From JALYXV01 sp963791545 (GTDB taxonomy: Bacteria; Actinomycetota; Acidimicrobiia; Acidimicrobiales; Palsa-688), in contig CAWBSR010000015.1 of the NCBI GenBank assembly GCA_963791545.1, positions 620,001 to 684,000 on the forward strand: a DNA stretch of 64,000 nt, given 5' to 3'. A program made the position numbers and the translations under genes. Shown here in pieces: positions 1 through 7,140 of the stretch; positions within the stretch are counted from its first letter, which is position 1, and each line of letters starts with the position of its first letter. Below the pieces are notes generated by a model. It made no database searches, was not told the DNA's origin, and saw only the letters and a program-made list of their open reading frames with translations.

Positions 1-1
1 C

Positions 2-406
2 GTCATCGACCGATTTGACCTACGGGTAACCGTCGACCGTCCGGAAATCGCCCAGTTGTTGCCCCATGGGCTCGAGATGGCACGACCGGAGGAACCGACT
101 GTGGCCGTGGCCAAAAGGGTCGCTCGAGCCCGACAGATCGCCGCCGAGCGGGGTGTGCGATGCAACGCCGACATCGCGGCGCCGGCGCTCGACGAGTGGG
201 CGCCATTGACCCATGGAGCCACCTCGGTCCTGGAGGCGCGGTTGCGCCAGGGCCGGCTGAGTGCCCGGGGCCTGCACCGGGTGCGGCGGGTGGCTCTGAC
301 GCTCGCCGACCTGGCGGGGCGCACCGCCCCGATCAGTGAGGAGGACATCTGCGCCGCCCTCGTTCTTCGAAGCGATCCCTTTCCTGCCGAGGCGGTCTCC
401 GCGTGA
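2..406 (+). CDS. comM: ComM/YifB-type Mg-chelatase-like AAA+ ATPase, C-terminal part
   Basis: The reading frame is open to the left edge, so only the last ~134 residues are present. They match the end of ComM/YifB proteins: VIDRFDLRV (the sensor region after the AAA+ core), an R-A-R-Q helix near the middle, and the closing block LSARGLHRV...ADL typical of the Mg-chelatase C-terminal domain. ComM is a hexameric helicase that helps branch migration of incoming DNA during natural transformation. The stop overlaps the GTG start of dprA by four bases (GTGA), so the two are translationally coupled and probably act in the same DNA-uptake process. Identity is by motif and neighbour; the ATP-binding part lies outside the window. 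Confidence 0.85.
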   Translation, partial: VIDRFDLRVTVDRPEIAQLLPHGLEMARPEEPTVAVAKRVARARQIAAERGVRCNADIAAPALDEWAPLTHGATSVLEARLRQGRLSARGLHRVRRVALTLADLAGRTAPISEEDICAALVLRSDPFPAEAVSA

Positions 407-1647
407 CCGGCACCGAACCTTTGCCGGCCGAGGCCTACGCCGCCGCCCTGGTCGACCTTCCGGGTATGGGGCCCGCCCGGTTGGTTGCCCTCCTGGGCGA
501 CGGCCCGCCCGACGTGTTGTGGCAGCGAATCCTGCGCGGCGAGGTCCGCCGAGCCGACCGAAGCCCGGGCCTTCCAGGGACCGCCGGCCGAGCGCGGTGG
601 GCGGAAGTCGCGGCTCGACGCGATGTCGGGCGCCGTTGGTCGGCGATGAAGGACGGCGCGATTCGGGTCGTCTACTACGGCGGCCCGGATTTCCCAGGTC
701 CCTTGATCGATGATCCCGACCCTCCGGGGGTGTTGTTCTGCCTTGGGGATCTCGCGGTGCTCGCCCGCCCTCGAGTCGCCATTATCGGTACCCGGCACTG
801 CACCAGTTACGGACGTTCGGTTGCCACGGAGCTGGGTCAGGACCTAGCCGAGCGAGGCGTCTGCGTGATCTCGGGGTTGGCCCTCGGCATCGACGGTGCC
901 GCCCACTACGGAGCGCTGCAGGCGACAAGCGGTGCCGGACCCCTCGGGGTGGCGGCGAGCGGAGTCGACACCCCGTATCCGCTGCGGCACCGTGAACTGT
1001 GGCGGCGGGTGGGGGCGGCGGGGGCGATCCTCTCTGAGACGCCACCCGGCCAACCGGCCCAATCATGGCGGTTTCCCGCTCGCAACCGAATAATCGCGGC
1101 CCTGGCCCAGGCGGTGGTGGTCGTGGAGTCACACGCGGCGGGGGGATCGATGTTGACCGTGGCGGCCGCCATGGACCGCGGTGTGGACGTTTTGGCGGTT
1201 CCCGGTCCCGTCACCAGCGCCTCTTCGGCGGGGACAAACCAGCTCTTGTACGAGGGTGTATCACCGGTTCGCGACGCCGGCGATGTACTGGCTGCGCTCG
1301 GAGACCTCCGGCCCTGGCCACCGCCGGTTCGGCCTGGGCGCGCCGGTGGCCAGGCGAAACAGGTCAGGCGGCAACCGGGCCCACACCAAGGCCCAACCCG
1401 AGCCCACGGCCAACCGCTCGATGAAGCGCTCCTACCGACATCGGCGCCGGCGGCGCGGTCGGTGCAGCTCGAAGCGCCCGAGAGGCGGGTGCTCAACTCG
1501 GTTGATCGAACGCCGACGTCGACGAGCCTCATCGCGGATCGCACCGGAGTGCCCATTGGGGCCCTGAGTGTCGTTCTCCTGCACCTCGAAGGACTTGGAT
1601 TGCTCCGGGGACACGGAACCTGGTGGGAGCGCTGCGACCAGGGATGA
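403..1647 (+). CDS. dprA: DNA-processing protein DprA
   Basis: A 414-residue protein starting at GTG inside the comM stop. The Rossmann-like DprA/Smf core starts near residue 124 (PRVAIIGTR), followed by SGLALGIDGAAH and the signature block around FPARNRIIAAL and GGSMLTV. A winged-helix domain occupies roughly residues 345-414 (PERRVLNSVD through GHGTWW), after a basic, Pro/Gln-rich linker near 310-340. DprA protects incoming single-stranded DNA and loads RecA in natural transformation. The first ~115 residues are a less conserved SAM/HhH-like region. Length is normal for the family. Linkage to comM and xerC is the usual actinobacterial order. Confidence 0.93.
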   Translation: MTGTEPLPAEAYAAALVDLPGMGPARLVALLGDGPPDVLWQRILRGEVRRADRSPGLPGTAGRARWAEVAARRDVGRRWSAMKDGAIRVVYYGGPDFPGPLIDDPDPPGVLFCLGDLAVLARPRVAIIGTRHCTSYGRSVATELGQDLAERGVCVISGLALGIDGAAHYGALQATSGAGPLGVAASGVDTPYPLRHRELWRRVGAAGAILSETPPGQPAQSWRFPARNRIIAALAQAVVVVESHAAGGSMLTVAAAMDRGVDVLAVPGPVTSASSAGTNQLLYEGVSPVRDAGDVLAALGDLRPWPPPVRPGRAGGQAKQVRRQPGPHQGPTRAHGQPLDEALLPTSAPAARSVQLEAPERRVLNSVDRTPTSTSLIADRTGVPIGALSVVLLHLEGLGLLRGHGTWWERCDQG

Positions 1648-1671
1648 CACCGTCCGGACCGCACCGATGGG

Positions 1672-1677
1672 TAACGT
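1672..1677 (+). promoter_or_regulatory. Putative -10 element (TAACGT) for leaderless xerC mRNA
   Basis: TAACGT fits TANNNT and lies six bases before the xerC ATG, the same geometry seen at many starts in this window. No Shine-Dalgarno sequence precedes the ATG. No clear -35 is visible. Inference from sequence pattern only. Confidence 0.4.
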
Positions 1678-1683
1678 CGCTAT

Positions 1684-2565
1684 ATGTCATGGCAGGTGGA
1701 CGACTTCGAGCGGTCGCTGACCGATGTCGCCGCCTCGACCATTGTCGCCTACCGGAGGGACGTGGACGCTTTCGTGACCTGGGCCGCCCGGGCCCAGCTC
1801 GAGCAGCCCCGACAGGTGACCCGGCTCCTGCTCCGGCGCTATCTGGCGTTTCTCGCCACTCGCCGCTATGCCCGGCGGACCGTCGCCCGCAAGGTGGCGG
1901 CCCTCCGGCGCTATTTCGATTGGCTGCGCCGCCAGGGGGTCATTGTGACGGACCCGTCGGTGCGTTTGTCGGTTCCTGCCGGACCGAGCCGGCTACCGAG
2001 GGTTCTCGGGCCGAGCGACCTCGACGTCCTCCTCGATCACCCCCCGGCCCGAGTGGCCGACGACCCGCCCGCGGTCCGCCTACGGGACGACGCGGTGCTC
2101 GAGTTGCTCTATGGCTCCGGCCTGCGGGTGGCCGAGCTGTGCGGACTCGGTCTCGGTGACGTCGACCTGAACCGCCGCCTGGTCACAGTGTGGGGAAAAG
2201 GGGCCAAGCAGCGACAGGTCCCGATCAGCCCCCCGGCTGCGGGCGCGGTGCAGGCCTGGATCGGCCACGGGCGAGAAGGGCTGGTTCAGGTCGGCAGTCC
2301 CGGTGACGCCATGTTTCTCAACCGGCGTGGGAGGCGCCTCGGTCCCCGAGACGTGCGGCGTCTACTGGACCGTCGAGCCGCGGCACCGACCCATCCGCAT
2401 GCCCTCCGGCACAGCTTCGCGACGCACCTCCTAGATGGGGGTGCCGACCTCCGGGTTGTCCAAGAACTGCTCGGCCACTCCAGCTTGCAGACCACTCAGG
2501 TCTACACTCACGTCAGCAAGGAGCACTTACGCGCCGTATTTGAATCGACTCATCCGCGGGCGTGA
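1684..2565 (+). CDS. xerC: Tyrosine recombinase XerC
   Basis: A 293-residue protein with an N-terminal SAM-like core-binding domain (to about residue 95) and a C-terminal catalytic domain. The catalytic set is visible: Arg148 (SGLRVAEL), Lys near 172 (GKGAKQRQ), His239 and Arg242 (HALRH), His265 (LLGHSS) and Tyr274 (QVYTHV). XerC with XerD resolves chromosome dimers at dif next to the divisome. Length is typical. The start ATG follows a leaderless-type -10 box rather than a ribosome binding site. The downstream sigma gene begins about ten bases after the stop, so the two may be co-transcribed. XerC rather than XerD is chosen from its position between dprA and rpsB. Confidence 0.9.
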   Translation: MSWQVDDFERSLTDVAASTIVAYRRDVDAFVTWAARAQLEQPRQVTRLLLRRYLAFLATRRYARRTVARKVAALRRYFDWLRRQGVIVTDPSVRLSVPAGPSRLPRVLGPSDLDVLLDHPPARVADDPPAVRLRDDAVLELLYGSGLRVAELCGLGLGDVDLNRRLVTVWGKGAKQRQVPISPPAAGAVQAWIGHGREGLVQVGSPGDAMFLNRRGRRLGPRDVRRLLDRRAAAPTHPHALRHSFATHLLDGGADLRVVQELLGHSSLQTTQVYTHVSKEHLRAVFESTHPRA

Positions 2566-2575
2566 GCGAATTGAC

Positions 2576-3367
2576 GTGTTGAGCCAAGAGCAGGAGCGGG
2601 GCGCAATCGAAGAGCTGTGGGCCGACTTCAAGCGAAGCGGCGACCGTGAGGCGCGCGATCGTCTCATCGTTCACTACTCGCCGTTGGTGAAGTACGTGGC
2701 GGGGCGGGTTTCTGCCGGTCTGCCGCACAGCATCGAGCAAGCCGACCTGGTGAGCTATGGGATTTTTGGGCTGATCGACGCGATTGAGAAATTCGATACG
2801 TCGCGGAACATCAAGTTCGAAACATACGCGATCACCCGCATCAAAGGGTCCATCATCGATGAGCTGCGCTCGATCGACTGGGTCCCGAGATCGGTTCGGG
2901 CCAAGGCCAGGGCCGTGGAGCGTGCCTACGCCAAGCTCGAGGCTGAGCTGTTGCGAACCCCGACCGACACCGAGGTCGCCACCGAGCTCAAGATCAGCGA
3001 GGACGAACTGCAGCAGATCTTCAACCAGATCTCTTTCGTCGGCCTGATCGCGCTCGACGAGGTGCTCTCGAGCGGCAGCGGCGAGCGCGGCGAAACCACC
3101 ACTTTGGTCGACACGATCCCCGACAAAGGCGAAGGGCCGGTGGCCGCGTTCGAGGTCGAGGAGATGAAGCAGTTGCTGGCCGGAGCCATCAACCGGCTGG
3201 GTGACCGGGAAAAGATCGTGCTCACCCTGTACTACTACGAGAGCCTCACCCTGGCCCAAATCGGCGAGGTACTCGGTGTCACCGAGAGCCGGGTCTGTCA
3301 GATTCATACCAAGGCGGTCTTGCAGCTTCGGTCCCGGCTGAGCGCCCCGCTGCGCGACTCCGCCTGA
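2576..3367 (+). CDS. whiG: RNA polymerase sigma factor, WhiG/FliA family
   Basis: About 263 residues from GTG at 2576; TTG at 2579 is an equal alternative, and the open frame extends further upstream through xerC without sigma-like sequence. Region 2 is clear (DLVSYGIFGLIDAIEKFD, then FETYAITRIKGSI), followed by region 3 (LRTPTDTEVA) and a region 4 helix-turn-helix (LTLAQIGEVLGVTESRVCQIH). The block RSIDWVPRSVR is diagnostic of the sigma-28 (FliA/WhiG) class. In Streptomyces WhiG starts sporulation and in motile bacteria FliA drives flagellar genes; which applies here cannot be told. Its place directly before rpsB matches Streptomyces. Confidence 0.9.
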   Translation: MLSQEQERGAIEELWADFKRSGDREARDRLIVHYSPLVKYVAGRVSAGLPHSIEQADLVSYGIFGLIDAIEKFDTSRNIKFETYAITRIKGSIIDELRSIDWVPRSVRAKARAVERAYAKLEAELLRTPTDTEVATELKISEDELQQIFNQISFVGLIALDEVLSSGSGERGETTTLVDTIPDKGEGPVAAFEVEEMKQLLAGAINRLGDREKIVLTLYYYESLTLAQIGEVLGVTESRVCQIHTKAVLQLRSRLSAPLRDSA

Positions 3368-3402
3368 GCGCGGGCGCGGCCCGGTGCCTGATCGGGCTGC
3401 GG

Positions 3403-3408
3403 TAGGCT
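3403..3408 (+). promoter_or_regulatory. Putative -10 element (TAGGCT) for the rpsB operon
   Basis: TAGGCT lies in the 156-base gap between whiG and rpsB. It would give a leader of roughly 105-110 bases before the rpsB GTG, containing the hairpin described separately. No convincing -35 hexamer is visible. Inference. Confidence 0.4.
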
Positions 3409-3449
3409 GACCCGAGCCCGGCATGCCCGCCGGACTGTGAACACTGCTC

Positions 3450-3491
3450 GTGCGCACCCACGGTCGCCTTGGAAAGCAAGGCGTGGCGCAC
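3450..3491 (+). promoter_or_regulatory. Nested hairpin in the rpsB leader
   Basis: Two perfect inverted repeats are nested: outer arms GTGCGC (3450-3455) and GCGCAC (3486-3491), inner arms CGCCTT (3465-3470) and AAGGCG (3478-3483) closing a seven-base loop. The structure sits about 30 bases before the rpsB start. Ribosomal protein S2 represses its own operon through a leader RNA in other bacteria; whether this is such a site is inference. Confidence 0.4.
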
Positions 3492-3523
3492 GGGTCGGGA
3501 CCAACCGATGGGAAGGAGCAGCC

Positions 3524-4876
3524 GTGGCCGTCGTCACTATGAAGCAGCTGCTGGAGGCCGGAGTCCACTTCGGCCACCAGACCAGGCGCTGGAACCCGAA
3601 GATGAAGCGTTTCATCTTCGGTGAGCGCAACGGCATTTACATCATCGACCTCAACCAGACGCTGGAGCAGATCGACCAGGCCTACTCCTTCGTACGGGAT
3701 CTGGTCGCCTCCGGCGGCACCGTGCTCTCAGTGGGCACCAAGAAGCAGACCCAGGATCCGATTTCCCGCTATGCCGAGCAGAGCGGCATGCCCTACATCA
3801 ACGAGCGCTGGCTCGGCGGGATGCTGACCAACTTCACGACGATCTCCGGGCGCGTCAAGAAGATGCAGGAATACGAGCGTATGAAGGCGGCCGGCGACTT
3901 CGAGGCGATGCCGAAGAAGGAAGCCCTCATCTTGTCGCGCGAGCTCGAGAAGCTGGCCCGCAACCTGGGTGGCATTCGCAGCATGAACCGCCTGCCCGAC
4001 GCGGTGTTCATTATCGACACCAAAAAGGAACACATCGCGGTGACGGAGGCCAACAAGCTCGGCATCCCGATCGTGGCCGTGGTGGACACCAACTGCGACC
4101 CCGATCTCATCCAGTACGTGATCCCGGGCAACGACGATGCCATCCGGGCCGGAACCTTGATGTGCCGGATCATCGCGGACGCGGTCGAAGAAGGACGTTT
4201 TATCGCCTCCCGGAGAGCGGCTCGCACCAGTGCCGCCGCCGCCGGCCCGTCGGTCCACGACGCCGCCGAAGAGGCTCGCCGAGCCGAGCAGCAGCGTGAG
4301 GCCCGCCGCCAGGCTGCCGTGCAGGCGCAGGAACGCGAAGCGCGTCTCGCGGCCTCCCGCCGCCAGAGCGAAGCCCATCAGGCCCGGGTCGAGGCCGTCT
4401 CCGGAGCTGGCGATGCTGCGGCACCCAGTCCCGAAGTGCCCGCGGCTGCCCCGGCTGCGGCTGCTGCGGCGGCTGCGGATGCTGCCGCCAGCGAAGCCCC
4501 AAGCCCCCCCGCCCGCACTGGGACCGCACCCGACGAGGCCCCGGCCCCGGCTGCGGCTGCAACCGCACCTGCTGAGGACCCGGCCCCCGAGGCTGTGGCG
4601 CGTGCGGCAGCCGCCTCTGTTGACGATCCGGCCCCCGAGGCTGCGGCGCCTGCGGCAGCCGCCTCTGTTGACGATCCGGCCCCCGAGGCTGTGGCGCCTG
4701 CGGCAGCCGCCTCTGTTGACGATCCGGCCCCCGAGGCTCCGGCTCCAGAACCCCCGGCCCCCCATGCCCCGGCCGCGGTCCCGGCTCCGGTCGAAGCCCA
4801 GGCGCCCACCGCCGCGGCTCCCCAAACCCCGACGCCGGCGACCCCGGCCGACACGCCCACCACCGAAAAAGAGTAG
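3524..4876 (+). CDS. rpsB: 30S ribosomal protein S2 with long Ala/Pro-rich C-terminal extension
   Basis: GTG at 3524 is chosen because GGAAGGAG lies six bases upstream and the N-terminus (MAVVTMKQLLEAGVHFGHQ) matches S2; the open frame continues upstream but is not S2-like. Residues 1 to about 230 are a complete S2 (GHQTRRWNPKM, NERWLGGMLTN, DAVFIIDTKKE, VVDTNCDPD). S2 binds the head/body junction of the 30S subunit and needs S1 or S21 partners in many bacteria. The remaining ~220 residues are low-complexity Ala/Pro/Glu, with a basic coiled-coil-like stretch near 240-290 and three exact-phase 16-residue repeats encoded by 48-bp DNA units. Usual S2 length is 230-300, so 450 is very long. Confidence 0.95.
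   Translation: MAVVTMKQLLEAGVHFGHQTRRWNPKMKRFIFGERNGIYIIDLNQTLEQIDQAYSFVRDLVASGGTVLSVGTKKQTQDPISRYAEQSGMPYINERWLGGMLTNFTTISGRVKKMQEYERMKAAGDFEAMPKKEALILSRELEKLARNLGGIRSMNRLPDAVFIIDTKKEHIAVTEANKLGIPIVAVVDTNCDPDLIQYVIPGNDDAIRAGTLMCRIIADAVEEGRFIASRRAARTSAAAAGPSVHDAAEEARRAEQQREARRQAAVQAQEREARLAASRRQSEAHQARVEAVSGAGDAAAPSPEVPAAAPAAAAAAAADAAASEAPSPPARTGTAPDEAPAPAAAATAPAEDPAPEAVARAAAASVDDPAPEAAAPAAAASVDDPAPEAVAPAAAASVDDPAPEAPAPEPPAPHAPAAVPAPVEAQAPTAAAPQTPTPATPADTPTTEKE
4589..4732 (+). repeat. Three tandem 48-bp repeats in rpsB
   Basis: Units at 4589-4636, 4637-4684 and 4685-4732 differ at only one to three bases and encode E-A-V/A-A-R/P-AAAA-SVDDPAP. A fourth copy begins at 4733 and decays. The unit is a multiple of three, so copy-number change alters tail length without a frameshift. 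Confidence 0.85.
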
Positions 4877-4888
4877 GAACAACCACAG

Positions 4889-5698
4889 ATGGCAGAGATT
4901 TCCGCCAAGGAAGTCAAGGCGCTTCGCGACGCGACCGGCGCCGGCATCCTCGACGCCAAGAAGGCACTTATCGAAACCAATGGCGACCAAGTGGCCGCCG
5001 CCCGCCTGCTGCGGGAAAAGGGCCTTGTGAAAGCCGACCAGCGGTCCGACCGGGCCGCCAGCCAGGGAGCCATCGCAGCCGCCTTTGTTCCCGCGACCGG
5101 CGTCGCCGCCCTGGTTCAGCTCACGTCGGAAACCGACTTCGTCGCCAAATCCCCGTCCTTTGTCGACCTGGCCACGCAACTGGCGGCCGCGGTCGCCGAA
5201 GAGGGCGAAGACGCGGTCGACAGCCGTAAGGCGGCCATCGAGGACCTCCAGGTCACCCTCAGAGAAAATATCCAGCTGGGCCGGGTGGTCCGATTCACGG
5301 CCGGCGACGGCAACGTTTTGGAGACCTACCTCCACATGCAGTCCGGCCGGGGTGTCAATGGGGTCCTTGTCGAGATCGCCAATGGCGACGCCGAGCTGGC
5401 CCATGACGTGGCGGTCCACATCGCGTTCGGCAAGCCGACCTACCTGAACCGCGACGAGGTCCCGGCCGAGGCGGTCGCAGCGGAACGGGTAACTTTGGAA
5501 GCCCAGACTCGCAACGAGGGCAAGCCCGAGCAGGCCATCTCCAAGATCGTCGAGGGCAAGATCCAAGGCTGGTTCAAGCGGGTTCCCGGCGGTGTCCTCC
5601 TGGAGCAGCCCTACGCCAAGGACGAGAAGCAGACGGTCTCCCAGGTACTCGGCTCAGCCACCATTGTGCGCTTCGCTCAGGTCCTGATCGGGGAGTAG
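4889..5698 (+). CDS. tsf: Elongation factor Ts
   Basis: A 269-residue protein with the N-terminal UBA-like helix bundle (EVKALRDATGAGILDAKKAL) and the EF-Tu contact motif TSETDFVAKSP near residue 80, followed by the two-subdomain core and the family-typical end. EF-Ts is the nucleotide exchange factor of EF-Tu. ATG at 4889 lies twelve bases after the rpsB stop with AGGAA upstream, so the pair is one transcript, as in nearly all bacteria. Length is typical. Nothing unusual is seen. Confidence 0.97.
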   Translation: MAEISAKEVKALRDATGAGILDAKKALIETNGDQVAAARLLREKGLVKADQRSDRAASQGAIAAAFVPATGVAALVQLTSETDFVAKSPSFVDLATQLAAAVAEEGEDAVDSRKAAIEDLQVTLRENIQLGRVVRFTAGDGNVLETYLHMQSGRGVNGVLVEIANGDAELAHDVAVHIAFGKPTYLNRDEVPAEAVAAERVTLEAQTRNEGKPEQAISKIVEGKIQGWFKRVPGGVLLEQPYAKDEKQTVSQVLGSATIVRFAQVLIGE

Positions 5699-5709
5699 GG
5701 GTCACTGCG

Positions 5710-6441
5710 ATGGGTCAGCCGTCGCCACCCTGGAAACGCATCGTTCTCAAACTTTCCGGAGAGGCCTTCGCCAGCGCGTCCGTGGACGAGACGATCGATG
5801 GCGCCGTCGTCGACCGCATCGCCCGCGAGATCGCCGAGGTGCGCACCGAGCTGGGCACCGAGGTGGCGGTGGTCGTCGGGGGCGGCAACATCTGGCGCGG
5901 GGCCACCGGCTCTGCGGCCGGCATGGACCGGGCGACGGCCGACTATATGGGCATGCTGGCCACCGTCATCAACGCCCTGGCCCTGCAGGACGCCCTGGAA
6001 CGGGCCGGTCAGCCGACCCGGGTCCAGACCGCCATCCAGATGTCGCAGATCGCCGAGCCCTACATCCGGCGGCGGGCCATGCGCCACCTCGAGAAGGGCC
6101 GGGTGGTCGTGTTCGCGGCCGGCATGGGCAACCCGTTCTTCACGACCGACACGCCCGCTGCGCTGCGCTGCGTGGAGATCGAGGCCGACGTGCTCCTGAA
6201 GGGAACCCACGGCGAGGTCGACGGGGTGTACACCGCCGATCCCAACCTGGACCCCACGGCGACCAAGCTCGACGAGGTGACCTTCGACGAGGTCATGGCG
6301 AAAGGGCTTCGCGTCATGGATCTGACGGCGATCACGCTGTGCAAGGAGAACCGTCTCCCCATCTTGGTCTTCGGGATCATGGAGCCCGGGAACCTGAGAC
6401 GCGCCCTGCAGGGCGAGAGGATCGGTACGCTGATCCGCTGA
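5710..6441 (+). CDS. pyrH: UMP kinase
   Basis: A 243-residue amino-acid-kinase fold protein. The opening KRIVLKLSGEAFA, the glycine loop VVGGGNIWRG, the UMP-binding DYMGMLATVINALAL and the late block DPTATKLDEVTFDEVMAKGLRVMDLTA (only in part quoted) are all standard. It converts UMP to UDP with ATP as a hexamer and is feedback-inhibited by UTP in characterised homologues. The stop shares one base with the frr start (TGATG), indicating coupling. The start follows a short gap after tsf. Confidence 0.97.
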   Translation: MGQPSPPWKRIVLKLSGEAFASASVDETIDGAVVDRIAREIAEVRTELGTEVAVVVGGGNIWRGATGSAAGMDRATADYMGMLATVINALALQDALERAGQPTRVQTAIQMSQIAEPYIRRRAMRHLEKGRVVVFAAGMGNPFFTTDTPAALRCVEIEADVLLKGTHGEVDGVYTADPNLDPTATKLDEVTFDEVMAKGLRVMDLTAITLCKENRLPILVFGIMEPGNLRRALQGERIGTLIR

Positions 6442-7010
6442 TGGACGAATCCTTCGTCGAAGCTGTCCTCGAAGACTCCCGGGAGAAGATGGCGAAAGCC
6501 GTCGGTCACACCCAGACCGATTTCGGCAGTGTGCGAACCGGCCGGGCCGCTCCCGTGCTGGTCGAGAAGCTCAAGATCGATTACTACGGCACCGACGTCC
6601 CGCTCCAGCAGGTGGCCGGCATCCAGGTACCCGAAGCCCGGCTGATGGTCATCACGCCTTACGACAAGTCGAGCCTCAAGACCATCGAGAAGGCGATCCA
6701 GCAATCGGACCTCGGCATCAACCCGAGCAACGACGGCACCGTGATCCGACTGGTCTTTCCCGCGCTGACCGAACAGCGCCGCAAGGAGTTGGTCAAAGTC
6801 GTGCACCACAAGGCCGAGGACGGCCGGGTGGCGGTGCGCAACGTACGGAGATCGGCCCGCAAGGACCTTGAAGCGCTGGAGAAGGACGGGGAGATCTCCT
6901 CCGATGAGCTCGACCGGGCTGAGAAGGATCTGGAGAAACTGACCCACGAGCACGTGGCCGAAATAGACCGCCTGCTCGAGCACAAGGAGAAGGAACTGCT
7001 GTCGGTGTGA
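6441..7010 (+). CDS. frr: Ribosome recycling factor
   Basis: A 189-residue protein; the ATG at 6441 is chosen because it overlaps the pyrH stop and gives the family N-terminus (MDESFVEAVLEDSREKMAKA), although the frame is open upstream. Key segments are VRTGRAAPVLVEKL, PLQQVAGIQVPEAR, SDLGINPSNDG, and IRLVFPALTEQRRKEL. RRF with EF-G splits post-termination ribosomes. The usual downstream uppS gene of actinobacteria is absent here; cdsA follows after 130 bases. Confidence 0.97.
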   Translation: MDESFVEAVLEDSREKMAKAVGHTQTDFGSVRTGRAAPVLVEKLKIDYYGTDVPLQQVAGIQVPEARLMVITPYDKSSLKTIEKAIQQSDLGINPSNDGTVIRLVFPALTEQRRKELVKVVHHKAEDGRVAVRNVRRSARKDLEALEKDGEISSDELDRAEKDLEKLTHEHVAEIDRLLEHKEKELLSV

Positions 7011-7031
7011 GGTGGTTCTGGCGGGCGGTGA

Positions 7032-7060
7032 TCGACGCCAAAACGGTGACCTGGTATTTT
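7032..7060 (+). promoter_or_regulatory. Putative cdsA promoter
   Basis: TCGACG (7032-7037) and TATTTT (7055-7060) are separated by 17 bases, close to the actinobacterial housekeeping consensus TTGACN-N17-TANNNT. It lies in the 130-base gap after frr and would give a ~75-base leader ending in the AGGAGG before cdsA. Confidence 0.45.
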
Positions 7061-7140
7061 GCCCATGAGTCGGGCGTCTCCAGCCACCTGTCGCGGTCCT
7101 CAGCGCCCTTCGAGCCCGCATCCGACCGAGAGGAGGCGTA

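Noticed and set aside
3728..5566. A 612-codon minus-strand open frame over rpsB and tsf
   Set aside because: Antisense to two universally conserved genes; composition is the mirror of their codon use. The same applies to other long antisense frames (for example 6060-8426, 19167-21647, 27189-29798, 37778-40681).
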